From Auanema rhodensis (taxonomy: Eukaryota; Nematoda; Chromadorea; Rhabditida; Rhabditidae): DNA of 64,000 nucleotides. Position 1 is the stretch's first letter, and each line of letters opens with the position of its first letter. Location of the stretch: the NCBI GenBank assembly GCA_964057225.1, contig OZ059898.1, positions 12,549,767-12,613,766 of the forward strand, in the 5' to 3' direction. The translations under genes were made by a program, and so were the position numbers. Under the pieces are notes generated by a model, which was given only the letters and a program-made list of their open reading frames with translations, made no database searches and was not told the origin of the DNA. Shown here piece by piece: positions 41,530-55,125 of the stretch.

Positions 41530-44500
41530 TAGAAGAATAGAAATGATGATAAAAGTGAAGTGTACATAATGTATATATAATAATTATTATTATATTTATA
41601 TAATTATATTAATTTATATTGTTTTTGTTTTTGTTTTTTGTTTTCATCATACATTTGTGTCATATCATAACATTTATTTCAACAAATCTTTTAACACATT
41701 CATCATAATAACTTATTTTCTTGTAACATCGCTACATTTCTATAAAAGTTTGCACGATTGCTCTGTGAAGTCTTTTGATGTTTTCAACAGATTTTTCATT
41801 TTTAATTTCATATTGATTTATAATGTTTCCTCGTACTTAACTTAAGCTTTTCTTAAGCTTATACAACAAAGGATGTACGAGTTCAAACCTTTGTAAAGCT
41901 AATTATATAGAATATATTGTATTAATAAAAATAATAAAACAAAATAAAATTTTAGAATTATAGTAAATAAATCAATATTTGTATAGATTATAGAGTACAA
42001 ATAATATCCAACAACTTACTTCTTTTTTTTCTTTTTTTCTAAAAAATAAAATTTTTTCTAATATTTGAATTCAAATAAATGCATATTTTTGAATCTCTGC
42101 AAATGATTTTCACGTACATTTCACGCAAATCTCATTTAGCTCATCGTCTTTTTCATTTTGATTAGTACTAACCAGATGATCGGTTGCCTTTTTTTTCAAA
42201 TTCAGACATTGCTTTTCCCGCAAATCTATTATTTATTATATGAAATAAACTATATTGACTCTTTATTATATAATATTTTTTTAATTTCGTAATCATAGAA
42301 GAAGCACTATTCACTTACATTCAGTATATATATATTATATTAAACATATGGAAGTAATTATAATATATTATATATAATGCTTAATAGAAAAAAAGGAAAC
42401 GAATGTATATGCTATAGTTTAACTATATGTTTTTGACTTGAAGATTGAAGTTCGAATCTCATCTACTCTTACATCTTCCTGTAATGCACATTCGCATCTT
42501 TTTACTAATTTTCCAACTTTTCCGCTTATATCATCATATGGTAATGACGTTTTTGTTTCTTCTATTCATCTTGTCTTACTCTTCTCTGTCTGTTCATCTT
42601 GGTCTAGCTCTCAACTTTGTCAGCTTTTTCTTTGCATTTCTCATTTTTATCTATGAGATATGAAGCATATTCTTCCATTCTGATACTATTGAGTACTCTC
42701 CACAAACTAAATTTACATAAAATGCCACAAATACACATAAGCATATACATATTTTGCCCATCCAAATATGGAGAAAAGAATGACAACGTGTAATTCGGAG
42801 CAGCTACAGATACTTCATCAATCATTTTCACTTTTCAAACTACTTTTGCTTTTCGATATCCGTCTTCTATGTGTTTATATCAGGTATCACTTTGTTTTTT
42901 GTTCTTTACTTCTTTAGAATCTCATTTGCTTGAAGTTTTTTTCTCAATTTCTAACGTCTTTGGACTAAGTGCTGTCGAAACTATGAAGATCCATCTCGTC
43001 AAAAATTCTGAAGGGTTCTATCTTACTCAAAAGCTTGGATTGTTGTTTGGTTGAAAAAGTCAACGATTAACTCAACCAAACACAAAACGGGCTCATAAAC
43101 TCCTTGTGACTATGTCTAATTCAAATTTCCGTTCATCGCGAATGCTTTGCTTTTCCATCTTTATCTGACTGTTCATATCAATGAAGCTTGGGAAATTTTA
43201 CAGATCACAGGGCTTCCTTAGTCATCAGATGTTGTTTCTCTCTCTCTCCATCCTTTTCTCCCCCTCTCTCTCTTTCTCTTTCCCTCTTTCTCTCTTTCAC
43301 TCTGACTATTTTATCACTATTTAGTTCTCTCATTTGCGTATCATCTGGTTTTCTCCAGATAGTTTTTGGTGTACTCTTGAGAGTTGCTTCAATGTCTTCT
43401 ATATCAGCATCTCTTCTTTCTTTTCTCTTGTTCTTCAACTTTCCTCTGATGCTTCTTCGTTGGAGCTATGGTCCCAGCAGGCTAGACTTCGTCAAATCCT
43501 TTATCCCACCCTCGCTGCTTCTGCTTTCGAATGATACATATGAGATTCGACAAAGAAAACAAGACAAAAACGCCTTGCTTTTCTTCACAAGAAGAGCTTC
43601 TTTACCCTCTTTGCATTCTTTTTCTTCGCCTCTCTCTCTTTATGATAAGCTCTTTAGCTCTTTTCCTCTCTTTCTTTCTCCCTTTCTTCACTGTTCCCTA
43701 TATCCCTCTCTCCTCTTGCTTGATCATGTTCCAGCTGCCGCTTATAAGCAATTTCCAGAAACGCAAAGCGTCCATATATATATGAACATACGAAAAAGGG
43801 AAGAGAAGCAGAGATAAATATAAAAAGAAAAAGGAAGAGAGGGAAAAATAGAAGGGATTGGGAAAGAGAGAGGAAGACAGCTTCAAAGAAAATGCTATGT
43901 GAATCCACAGGGTTTCCCTTCATAAAGCGTTCTGCGAGCGCCTTCTTACAAACTGATTTTTCCACTCGGACTTTTTCTACTACTTCTCCTACTTGTTTAT
44001 CATCTTACGTTACCTACCCATATTTGTGTCTGTGACAAGGATGCGTCAAGCATAGCATGCCATCTACGTTCCACTCACTACCATCGATTCCATTTGATTT
44101 CAATACTTAAAGCATTATATGAAAAAAAAATTCCCAACATATATTCACTTCATTCTATCTTTTTGAAATTTCCGAAAACGTTTCTGCTGATTCAGCTGCA
44201 GCTTCTGCTTGGTGCTGTTGCTGCTCCCGGTGACAGCAGCCAGCCAGAGAAGCGAATTACTTATACTGCGTACTTCCATTCGAGCTCTCGCGCCTTTTAT
44301 GGAATTCAATTTTCGCGTACTTCGTGATTAGATTTTCCTCACTCTTGTACTCCGTTTTCCTCTTACTTCCAACTTTACCCTTTATGTCATCTGGTTTTTT
44401 TTATTTTTTTAGCCATTATTTGGTAATTTTTTACATCTAATTCACAACAATTTATTAAACTAATTGACTGCCATAGTAGCCAGTTTATATTCATTTTCTA

Positions 44501-44555
44501 GTTGATTCTTATAGTTGTAATAGGTTCACACACACGCACACACATGCGTGTATCC

Positions 44556-44558
<3 letters not shown>

Positions 44559-44591
<33 letters not shown>
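44559..44591. repeat. (GA)n microsatellite
   Basis: About 30 bp of GA, preceded by a CACACA tract at 44529-44543. It is one of few purine tracts on this strand of the region. Confidence 0.9.
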
Positions 44592-44593
<2 letters not shown>

Positions 44594-45262
44594 AAATTGT
44601 GTTTAGCTGTATTTAGTTTATTTTTCCTTCTTACCCTTCCTTCGTCTCTATTTGAGAATTTTTTATTTTTTTGATACCCTCTGATATGTACTTCGTATCC
44701 AGATGTGAGTTCAATGATGGACTAATCTCATTAATCGCGCTCAAAGTATTTGAAATCAGAAAAAGTCTCATATTCCTTGACTTTACTTTGATTATGATCA
44801 ATTCTTCTGATTAACTTTTAAGAAAAAAAAAGAAATAAGAGAACTAAAATATAGGAATGAAGAATTTACTATTGATCAATACGATTATTTTGTTGTATTT
44901 GTTTGTTTGTGTTTTTTTCCTCTTTTTTTTTCTTCTTTTTCTCTTTTTCATCTATGACTTCTGGATATTATTTCTCTTTCTCTCTCTCTAAACACCACAC
45001 ATCTCGTAAAGAAATTGGTGAAAAGGACGCCAATTGAGGCAATCTTCTGAATTTTCTCATTACGAAGAAGACATCCGATTCTGTTTTGCATCTCATTTCA
45101 AATGAATGTTCTCCCTCCATTCATTTCCTTCCATCTTCTCTCGCTTTACCTCATACCCTCTAGTCGATCATTACCTCTCTTTCTAACCCTATTTATCTCA
45201 TCTCTTTTAAGCCTTTATCTATCTCTCAAACCTCTTTAATATATATTTTGCCCAGCTCTCTT

Positions 45263-45304
45263 AAAAGTTAACTATATATATATATATATATATAGTTAAC
45301 TTTT
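45263..45304. repeat. Perfect 42-bp palindrome
   Basis: AAAAGTTAAC, then (TA)11, then GTTAACTTTT. Every base pairs, so it can extrude as a cruciform or fold as a hairpin. Confidence 0.9.
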
Positions 45305-46181
45305 CTATATAATATTAAACTTTAGTATATATATATAACTATTTCTATGATGAGCTGTATACATCTTTAAAGAGAGTCAGACATACATTTGTACATATCT
45401 ATACTCTTGCCACTTTCACTATTTTCTTGTTTTTCTCTCCTAATATATCTTACTCTCTCTCTCTCTTTTTCTCTCTCACACGCTTCTTTTTTTGAAAGTC
45501 AAATACCTTACTTCACACTTGTTTTTTTTTTGTTTCTCTATAAAGTATGTCCTACCATTTTTCATTGCTTATTACTTGGTAAAGTCATTGAATTTTTCTC
45601 CGGAAGTTTTTTTTGTCCAAAAAACAAAGAAAGAGTAAGCAGAAATAAGAGAATCAGAATATCTTCTCTCAATTCCCGGAAGAGAGCAAAATGCAGACAG
45701 CAGCTGATGGAGCAGAGATGGCTTGAATCCGAAGTGCTGAAGCCTGTTAGCTAGCTGGCAAGTTCTGGAAAGTAGTCATAACTTTATTTTTAAGGAATTC
45801 TCAAACATATTTCACTCAATTTACGTATCTACTCCTGCTCTGTCCCTTTTCCCGGGTTTTGTATGTCCACCAAATCTTTGTTAATATGCATAAATGATGT
45901 CATATGACCGCAAAAGCATCAAAAACTTTTCTGTTATAGCTAGAATTATGTTGAAAAGGTTTAGCATTGCTACGTTCACCTACATACATCATGCAAATTT
46001 GACGCGTCTCTCACGTGAACTGCTGGCTGTTATTTGTCATTTTTGAACTTCAAGTTCATGTAAACGGTTGCATTTTTCTCTTATTCTCTCGCCTACTCTA
46101 CCTCAATCATTTTTCTATTCCTCTTTTGCTAATTCTGTCATGAATCTCATTCGTCTTTGCCTTCTTTCTACTAGCACTCTC

Positions 46182-46187
<6 letters not shown>

Positions 46188-46262
<75 letters not shown>
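46188..46262. repeat. (CT)n microsatellite
   Basis: About 75 bp of uninterrupted CT in the pyrimidine-rich tract. Confidence 0.95.
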
Positions 46263-46264
<2 letters not shown>

Positions 46265-49200
46265 TTTTTGAAGTATACACGTCTTCTCCCTATCTACGAC
46301 AGGCTTGAGTCGTTTTCGGTCAAACTACGCTTCGACTCGAAGCAGCAGCTCTTCGCTTACTATGCCAGATAGCTGTTATTTATGCGAACTTTCAGTGAAG
46401 AGAATATCGATTGTCACATTGGCGCCGCAACACAAACATTACTCGGCTGGACTGCCTCTGGAGTCGTCGGGACATAGCTCACGATGGCCAAGGCTACTCT
46501 TTTAATGGCCTTGTTATCTTGTATCTATATATTATTTCTTGATTCAATTATTATACAGCCTGCTTCATATGCTTTGACAAGTTTGATTTTCACCAGAACG
46601 TAGCCATTTTCTTCTGCAGCTGAGACTTTATAAACTATTTCATTGTACATTACTTTTATTTTAAGCCTGACGTATATACCTCCAGTTTACGATATTAGAT
46701 GCACATTTAGTTTGAATATACTTAGCAGCATAACACCTGACAGTCTGTTAACACCTCCATACAAAGCAGCAGAGCTTTTATGAGCTCATGCTACTTCTGT
46801 TGCGTTGCTAACTATCTCGCGTTCTTTACCTCTCATTTAGTTTTTTATTCTCGTAGACTCACGCTTTTCCTTTATGTTTTTCTCTCTATATAGGTTTCTC
46901 TCATCGATATTTCGTTTTTGTCTCTTAGCAATGTTGGAAGGATTGGTTGGATCGACCAAGGCCTTTCCGCTTCAGTCATTCTTCCGTTGTGATCCAAAAT
47001 GAGCTCTTTAATGTCGCAACGAGCTTCTCTTTCTCCCTCTCCATCTCTCTCTCATTCCCTCGCTTCAATCTCCAGATCCCCATATTGTCATGTCTTTTCT
47101 CTTATTCATCTAATGCTTCTTCTTCGTCGTTGACATTGTTGTCATCTTTAGCAATATCTTATCCGAAATACTATCTATCTAGCAATTTTGATTTCTTTCA
47201 TAGTCCAAGCATTCTCTTGAACCTACGCTTGTGCTTGCATACTTTCAACTTGAATCTTCAAGCTGACCTTTCCACATTCAGTTATGAACTTATCTGTTTC
47301 ATTTTAAGCAAGATATATCAACTTTGAACTTTGATACTACCAGCTTGCCGTAGTTGGCGGTCTTCAAACAATGTGGTTTACTCTTTAATTGTTCAAGTTA
47401 AGATTATATAGGCTGTTTATGCTCGTCGAACACTTCTGTTCCTGCTTTTCCTCCAAATTCTATCTCAGGGAAGCTAAAGTACGAGCATTTCCTGTATTAG
47501 TTTTGCTCTTTCTCGTTTCTAATCGTTCGATTTTTACATTTTAGTGACTTATACAAGAAATATTGAATGTCTATGATTCTCCTATTATATTCTCTTATGT
47601 TTCATCTTGCATGACTTGAAATCGAAAGTGTTTTGAATGAAAAATTAAGAAAATTAAATATAGATGATTTTTATAGTTAAATTTAAATAATAATATAATG
47701 ACATAACTTATTTTATATTCAAGTAATTGCTAAAAAATCTCAGTTAATATCGTTTTGCCTGGCTTTTCAGTTTTCTTTTGAAGCTTCTCCAACCTTAGAA
47801 CAGCGCAATTAGCAGCTAAGATTCCATATAAATATTTGTTGTCTTTGGGCATGGTGGATAACAAGAAAAAGTAGACAAAAAAACCCAGAAAGGAGTGAGG
47901 TAGAAGTGGATTTACAAGAATAAGCATTCGGGATAAGGAACGTAGTAAATCTAAGCATAAAAAAAAGGTTTGAGGGAGGGATTTTAAGAGAAAGACGACT
48001 AAAAAAGAAAAAAAAGAGTGAAAAGAAGAGAGAGACTCTGCATAAACATGTGTGAAAGAATTTGAAATATAGATATTAAAAACTTAAAGAAAGGGACAAA
48101 AACAAAGAAAGGTGATAGAAGCTCACATGTAAAACAAAGCTTTCTATAGCCTGCTGTTCACTTGAAAGGGTCCTTCACCTTTCCATCCAAAACATCATCA
48201 CGTCGTATTCAATAAGCTTCCAATGTTCTCTTCTTTCTTATTAATAGTATTTCTTTCTAATTCATAGATTAGGATTCAGATGCCAAATCATGTGTATACA
48301 AGGTACTTACTCACCTGTTTTACTAACTACAACATGAAAACATACCAAATGCTTATTTCTATGGCCGTGCTGTTCTCATCCATTCTCATCCATTCTCTCT
48401 AATCAGAAGTCATTATGCTTGACGATAGTTTGTTCAGAACACAAGGCACTGCCAAAATCCTCTGTCAGGACATTGTTCTATTGCCGAATTTGGTCAATTG
48501 GATCGTGCCGAGACAAATTTTCGGCTTTACCCAGTCCTCAGGGGAAACAATCAGGAGTCTCTCGCGGCAGGCTACCAGGCGCTGGCCAGTCGAAATGCAG
48601 AATCGTTTCTCCTCCCCTACTGTCTCTTACTTCTTCTCTTCACTCCCTCCCTCGCTTTCTCTCTCACTCTCTCTTTCTGCTTATTCGCAACAACTCTGAA
48701 AGAGTCTGAAACAGCTTCTGGAAGAGATCCAGATGAGGAACGGAATCCTAATTTGAAAAGTAGAAAACGAAACACACTGAGTGCTCACACAGCAAAGCGG
48801 TTTGCTCTCATAGATAGATGAAGCACAGGCTCATTCTAGGCTCTCGAGGGTCCTGTTTTTCTTTCATTCACAATCTGTAGTAGGTTCATTTGACTCGAAT
48901 TGAACTTCATAATGAACTTGATGAAACATAATTTGGTCTTTAGCATTAGGAATTACAAAAGATTACTGGAACATGTTGTCTTTGCATTCAAAATAGTAAT
49001 TTGGCTTCTTCCAAAAAATGCTTTAAGTCTTGTGCATGATGATGCATAATTATTCTAATGCACAACTTCTAATAAGAATTCAGTGTACTGCTATTTCTTA
49101 CACCTGAACTCATATGCACATATCACGCTATCTTTTATTCTGAGGAGCTTTTCGCCATCCGTCAGCTTCATTAAGCAGAATAGAGGGCCATTATGACCTG

Positions 49201-50597
49201 TACCTTAGAGCTTCCATAAGGTTGACTTTCTTAGCTTCTCTCTGTGTCATTCGGCCTTCATATATTCACACTTGTGTTCATCGATTCTTCAGTGTGAGCA
49301 GTCGCCCCTTTGACGTCGTTGTCGTCAAGTCTTCGCTTCCTTTTTCTCCTTTTCTCTGTCTCTCTCTTTGAATTTCCCTATTCTTTTTTTTATTTTTTTC
49401 ATCTGGCACTCTCTTCTGATTGTCTTATATCTAATAGTGTCTAGTCCATCCTTTCATAGACTGACTGGCCAGGCTTGTCCGACTTGAAGCTTCCCTCACC
49501 AAGTATCGGATCCGTCCAACTCTCTGCATCTCTGCTTCAGGATCAAGTCTCATGCATCTCTCTCCAGTTACAGTGCTGTCTACTCAACTACTTGCTGCCC
49601 CTGCATTTTCTCTCAACTTTTTTCGTTTTTCCCGTTTCCCTCCGTTGCATCCTCCACATCTTCATTGCTTCGTCTCTCGTTTTCAAGCATTCTAACTCTC
49701 TTCAAACACCATTATACATTCGTTCATCTCATTTTCTCTTTGGCTCCAACGTCTCTCTCTCTTTTCTCACTCTAGCTCAACTGTCTTTCTCCCTATCACT
49801 CTCTCATTCTCCCTCTCTCCCCAGTCCCCTTTTTCAGTTGGCCAGCCCCGGGGCGCTCCGGCCACAAATCCATCCATCTAGAGCCTTTTGCACAATGCTT
49901 TTAGTCCCAAGCCCAATTTCAGTCCACCCTCCCTTCATCCCTTATACGGACATGCATACACACAGACATATGTACATACGTGTACGTATATTCGTCTAGC
50001 CTCATATGGAGCATATTGATAAGCTTAAAGCATTTCCTACAGCATCTATCTTCTATAATTCTATATTTAATATTCAACTTTTCATTACATAACTAATTTG
50101 TTTCAGACTTCTTTATTTTATTTTTAAGCAATTATTGTTTAATATTATAATATTTTATAATTAATTTCCAATCAGCTTTAAACAGGCTTTAGTCCCATCC
50201 GCTTCTGTCAACTTTTATTCTTTTTATTTCTTGCTCAACTACTATTCCAATGTCTCATCTTATTCACCAACTTTTCATTGTTTTCTATCAGAATGTCCAA
50301 GTAGCATTGCATTCAAGCTTGCTGGAACATCAGTTTCATTTCTATCCAACACTTTGAGAACAACCTCAATGCCTTGAACTAGTATATGAGATCTACCTCA
50401 TCATCGTTTATTCTGCACTTTTTTCTGTTATAGTTCTGTTCTCACCTTACGAATATAATCCAATAATGTGTGATAACCAGATACGTGAATCCTATACTTT
50501 CTTTATTGATATCTGAACTTATTTCAATTCTTGTCATCGCTCTTCTCTTTATTGTTGTCGTCTTCACCGCCGCAGTAGTTGTAGTTGTCGTTTCCAT

Positions 50598-50638
50598 CAT
50601 CATCGTCCTCATCATCCTCCTCCTCCTTCTCATCATCC

Positions 50639-50714
<76 letters not shown>

Positions 50715-50715
50715 A
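50598..50715. repeat. (CAT)n trinucleotide repeat
   Basis: About 115 bp of CAT/CCT units. It is open in all frames on both strands (poly-Ile, poly-Met, poly-Asp) only because of its 3-bp period. Confidence 0.95.
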
Positions 50716-51488
50716 GTCATCGTCACCATTTTTCACGTCCACGTCTCCATAGCTTATGGCCATTGTCAACGTCATCGTTATCGTCAAACTTTTCTTCTCT
50801 CTATCCCTTTTGCTTCTGATTCAGCTTTTCCTGGTTGCCAGCTTTTCTAAATGCATTCGGGCTACTGAAGGATTGCATAATTTCTGAAATCTGCCTTTAA
50901 TCCGCCGTCCGAGACTTTTCCCGAACTTTTTGAATGCTTTTGCTTGCATCTAGCAAGCCTCATAAGTAGTGTTGAAAAGTATTTTGTCGAATTATGCCAA
51001 TAAGCTTTTTCATGCTCATTGTTTTCTTGATTTATAACGCTCTGCTTTTCTCATCAATCATTCGAAAGTTAAATTTTATATAACTACTCTGTATAATCCT
51101 TAACATCATCATTGAACTTGTCACCTTTTAATTCTGAAAATTACCAATATAGCTTAGAATCTTCACAAATTTGTCTAAAAGCATGTACTTTATTCACATC
51201 TACTCATTTGAAATGTTATTATTATCCTGGTAAATCTCTTAAAGTCTTCTAGTGGAAGAGTATAGAGAGTTTCACTTCGTTGGATTACTCTCACATATAC
51301 AGCTTACTACTTCGTAATTTTCTTCTTCTTCTTCTTCTTTTCTTTTTTTTTGGTTCTTTTTTGTTTTCGTTGTTGATTATCCAATGGATTTTACTTAATT
51401 TTTGCGTAATATTGCAGTTGTTTCCCGTCGGGGACTTTATGTTCTGTGTGGGCGTCCCTCACTGACATGTGTGGACGTCCCCTCGTCT

Positions 51489-54400
51489 ATGCGACTTCGA
51501 CCGTCGCCTACACAACGTTCTCAGACTGAATCCCCATCCAAGCACTTTATCTATCGACCACATCCACGCATATTTAAGGTAAAAACAGTATATTATTCTG
51601 TATGTATCAATATCTTGTAGGCTTCACTTGTGGTATTCGTTTTCTCGCTGCTCGCGTGTGCGGCAGCGAGTGGACTGTCGTCAAGTCAGCAGCCCTGCTC
51701 GTTTAGGTCCGAAATACAACAACATGTGGTACGCTTTTTTCGTTTTTCTTTTTTTTTCAGCTCCTCAACCTAATATTCCAATCTATCCTATTCCATACTG
51801 AAGAAGATTTAGCCTTCTTTATATACTGAATACAGTGCTTCCATACGATAATTCACAATTCATTTCAGTCGAAAAGGCTCAACTCTTCAAAATCATCAAC
51901 ATCGATGGAGCAATGTGTCATCTGGAGTGAGGACAGCCCCCGAGAATTATGCTTGGTGGAGCCAAATCAGCGAGTTCGCAAACTCAGATCCACTTTCCTC
52001 TTTTCTCAAGTTCAGCCTCTATCTCTATATGAGGTTAGTGACGAACATCGATTTTCCATTCTCTGGTATTTCCAAAATCTTCAAATTGATATTTGAAATG
52101 TTGCCAAATTAGTGTTCTTCCTTTTAGTCGAAGAAGAAGTGGGGTGGGTGGGTGGTTGGTGGAAGAAAAAATTCAATAAGATTGTAGAAGAAACGAAAAA
52201 AAAACAGATATATTGCACACAACCGTTCGTTTTCGTTAGTAGAATTCAAATGAATGAAAAAAGGCAATTTGATTTTTTCACGTCTTTTCACCTAAAACTT
52301 GGCTATTTTTCGGAGAAGAAAAAAAGACCATTTATTCGTAAGAAGCAGACATGTAAAGAAGGGGTGGGGGGAACGTTTGAGGGACGGGGTGGGGTGTAGC
52401 AGCAGAATTTGGTGAGACAGAATGAAGAGCGGAAAGTCGAAAGAGTTTTAAGCTCAGGTTTCAAACTTCTATTAAGAAAATGCAAAAGGAGATAACTACA
52501 ATGTCATCTGAAACCCTGTTTCTGGCAAGCTCCAGTAGCTTGTCCTTATTTGTAATTATGCTGTCATGGAAGTCAAATTACACAGATATACATATGTGTA
52601 TAGATTAAAAAATATGCATTATCGTTCATTTTATTCATAAATTGTTGAGAACATTGATGTAATTTAATTCTTAGTAATGACTTTGGTATATCATATTAAA
52701 GTTTAGGATTGTATTTATTTGGTGGAGAAAAGAGCTCAAGGTGACTATTTCCAGTGGAAAAGCTTCCTTGCTCCTTATCCTTTAACCACTTTACTAATCT
52801 TTTCACACATTTATTTATTAGAAATTACCCAGAATGCAAAGTAAAGAGAACATGGGAGAATATGAAAATCAGTAAAATTTCGGAAAAAGATATTGAATGA
52901 ATTTGAAAATTCAGAGAATTTCCTGAGATTGAAACAAAATTCTTTCGTTGTATTATTTCATTTTCATATTAGCATGATGCACAATATTTGGGGATTAAAA
53001 AAAGAAAACAACTACCAGAGTATTGTCTATTGTGACAATTAAGCTTCAACAAACCCTAATGTACCTTTTTTCAGGTTCTTGCTGCTGGTTCGAGAGACGA
53101 TCGGATACAGAGTGGCTTGCGTATGGGAGAGGATGGACTGGACTGCGTCACCGGACGCGACACAACATGCTTACGATGCTACCAGCGTCTGGCAAATGGC
53201 TTACGTCGTCTGGACGAGGCTTATCGATCGTTCGATCAGGCTCTTCAACGATTTGACTGTATGCCGGCTGTTGATACTGCCAGTGCCACCAGACCATTCT
53301 CACCGAACGGCTCATGTAACACATGTCGAGTAAGTTCATCTTAGCTTACATATTGTTGTTTGTTTCCCGAAATTCATTCACGTTTCGTAAAATTCTAAAT
53401 ATTCAAATATTTCTAAAATGCCTATAACCAAATGCCATAAGACACTCAGATGTTTCACCAAAACTTGTCACTTATGTGAGGGAAAAATTGAAGAAAGTAG
53501 CAGTAACGCAGTTCGTCTTATCCCTTCCTTATACATGAAAGAAAATAGTGAAGATGCTGCTTTCAGCCTGCCAGATCTGAGTCAGTCTTCAGTTCCACAC
53601 ATCGACCAGAAAAGAATGAGTTGCGTAGGCGAAAGTAAGAAAGCGAGAGTATGGAGCGGTACAGCAAAAGAGATAACCAGATAAAGGCAGAGAATTGAGA
53701 GAAAAGTAGTGTCTGAGCATACAGCAGCATCTAGTGGCTACTTCTCCATCCAATATACCTAGAAATAAGCTGGTTGAGTGTTGTTTAAGGACTACTCCTC
53801 TCACGAAAGCTGAAAAGAAATGAATCAAATGATCTTATTTGTTAAAAGTATAGAGAACAAAAGGGAATTGAAACATTTTCTTTCTCTTTACAATTCACCA
53901 ACTAGTATTGTTTGAAGAGTAAACTGAGAAAATGACCTGTCTGCATTCCATTTAATAAATTTTCTTGCCAGAATTTTCGAGCAATGAGTCATTGTCACGG
54001 AAATTCCCTCTTCCTTTGCTTAGGATCATTTTGTCTCTAAACTATTTCCGCCTTTCACTTTTCAATTAAAACGAATGAAATTGAAGAATTAACAACGAGT
54101 TATGAACTTTCAATCTACTCTTGCACAAACATCAGGGTCACAATACATAAATGTACATATGTGAACTTATAAAAATAATTCATATAATACTAAATAGGGC
54201 GAAGTCTGGGGCTTAGTCTTTCATTTACATATTCTATGCTATTAGTTTTAGAATTTAGTTTTCTTTTACTTCAACTTTTTGTGTTCCAGTCATGGTATCG
54301 ACGATGGCTACTTGTTCAAACGATCAACATGTGGCGATCACCACCATGTGTCAATTGGTGCTACTATGCTCAGCTGGCTTGTCCACATTTGGCCACCTCC

Positions 54401-55125
54401 AAAGTTGTCGACTACGCCGGTCATCCATCGTTCCAATGTCGAGGTAAGACTTTTCTATGAATTTTTAAGTTTATCGGCTTTTTTGACCTGAATGCCATAA
54501 ATTATGAAAAGCCCTAAAGCTGGGAACAACCGCTCATCGCATTTACATATCATACAATTTAGTTTTACAAATTCACGAGAAATTTTCACACGGCATCATT
54601 TCATTCGAATAATATATATTAAGCTATAGCTAACCATAAGTTATTTTTTCTATTTCAGACCTCGAAATTCCTTCTCGAGAGCATTCGGAATCACGTTGTG
54701 AATGCGTGCATCCCTGCGATCTCCGAGGAATGGTACCCAGCGCGGATGAGGAGGGCGCGGGCGGGCGCCGGTCCGGGCGCCGTTCGGCGAAGGACCACGA
54801 ATTCGGTCTACACGACTTCTACGCCTCGCAGTCTCACTGTCGAGCACGCGATCGCGAATGCGGCCGGATAAGAACAACGGCCGATCGAACGACAGCACAT
54901 GATAGGCGACAGCAGCGGCTCAAGACGTCGGCCAGCGGCGTAACTTCGTCCGCGGCGTCCAGTACATCGTCCACGTGGTCATCATTGCCAATGTTCAGGT
55001 CTGTCGTGTCGTCCGTAGGACGTCACGGGAGTATTTGGCCATTTGGCTCTGTTGTCCGGCTGCCAGCTGCCGGTCTTCTTGCTGCCTTTTGTTGTTTTCT
55101 TATCAATGCTGTGATATACGTTTGA
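51489..55125 (+). CDS. nlf-1: NALCN channel localisation factor (NLF-1 / FAM155 family)
   Basis: Six coding exons: 51489-51578, 51621-51728, 51869-52033, 53075-53329, 54290-54443, 54659-55125. All phases agree and give 412 residues, close to what I recall for C. elegans NLF-1. Family members are ER proteins that fold and deliver the NALCN sodium-leak channel in neurons. A short basic N-terminus precedes a hydrophobic segment (ASLVVFVFSLLACAAA, from about residue 31). The cysteine-rich core is diagnostic: CLRCYQRL, RSFDQALQRFDCMPAVDTAS, RPFSPNGSCNTCR, WYRRWLLVQTINMW, CVNWCYYAQLACPHL and CECVHPCDL. The last exon then gives a polar Arg/Ser-rich stretch and a hydrophobic C-terminus (LPAAGLLAAFCCFLINAVIYV region). 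The ATG chosen is the first in the first recognised exon, whose acceptor is at about 51415; earlier coding exons are possible. Exon 3 has little family signal. The last exon is much richer in G+C than its surroundings. Confidence 0.93.

Larger units (their letters stand above)
41530..51488. other. Pyrimidine-rich non-coding tract upstream of nlf-1
   Basis: About 10 kb dominated by C and T on the + strand (roughly 42.4-51.4 kb), with many TTTCT and CTCTCT runs. Long open frames such as 43188-43817 and 49475-49999 are Ser/Leu/Phe-rich and carry no domain. Less AT-rich patches at 46300-46500 and 48410-48840 are open in several frames but have no convincing splice pattern. The tract leads directly to the first recognised nlf-1 coding exon on the same strand, so it may be promoter plus 5' non-coding exons or introns. 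AT-rich DNA follows the ShKT gene at 41.5-42.4 kb. Confidence 0.55.

Noticed and set aside
43188-43817. 209-codon open frame, longest in the window
   Set aside because: It is Ser/Leu/Phe-rich because the DNA is CT-rich. Overlapping frames are equally open, and there is no domain or splice context.
46305-46505. Possible upstream exon of nlf-1
   Set aside because: The frame has no similarity to NLF-1 N-termini and no well-placed donor.
48415-48821. Three overlapping + strand frames in a less AT-rich patch
   Set aside because: All three frames are open at once, none shows a motif, and no consistent splice sites link to nlf-1.
50442-50850. Long frames on both strands across the CAT repeat
   Set aside because: They translate to poly-Met, poly-Asp or poly-Ile from a trinucleotide microsatellite.
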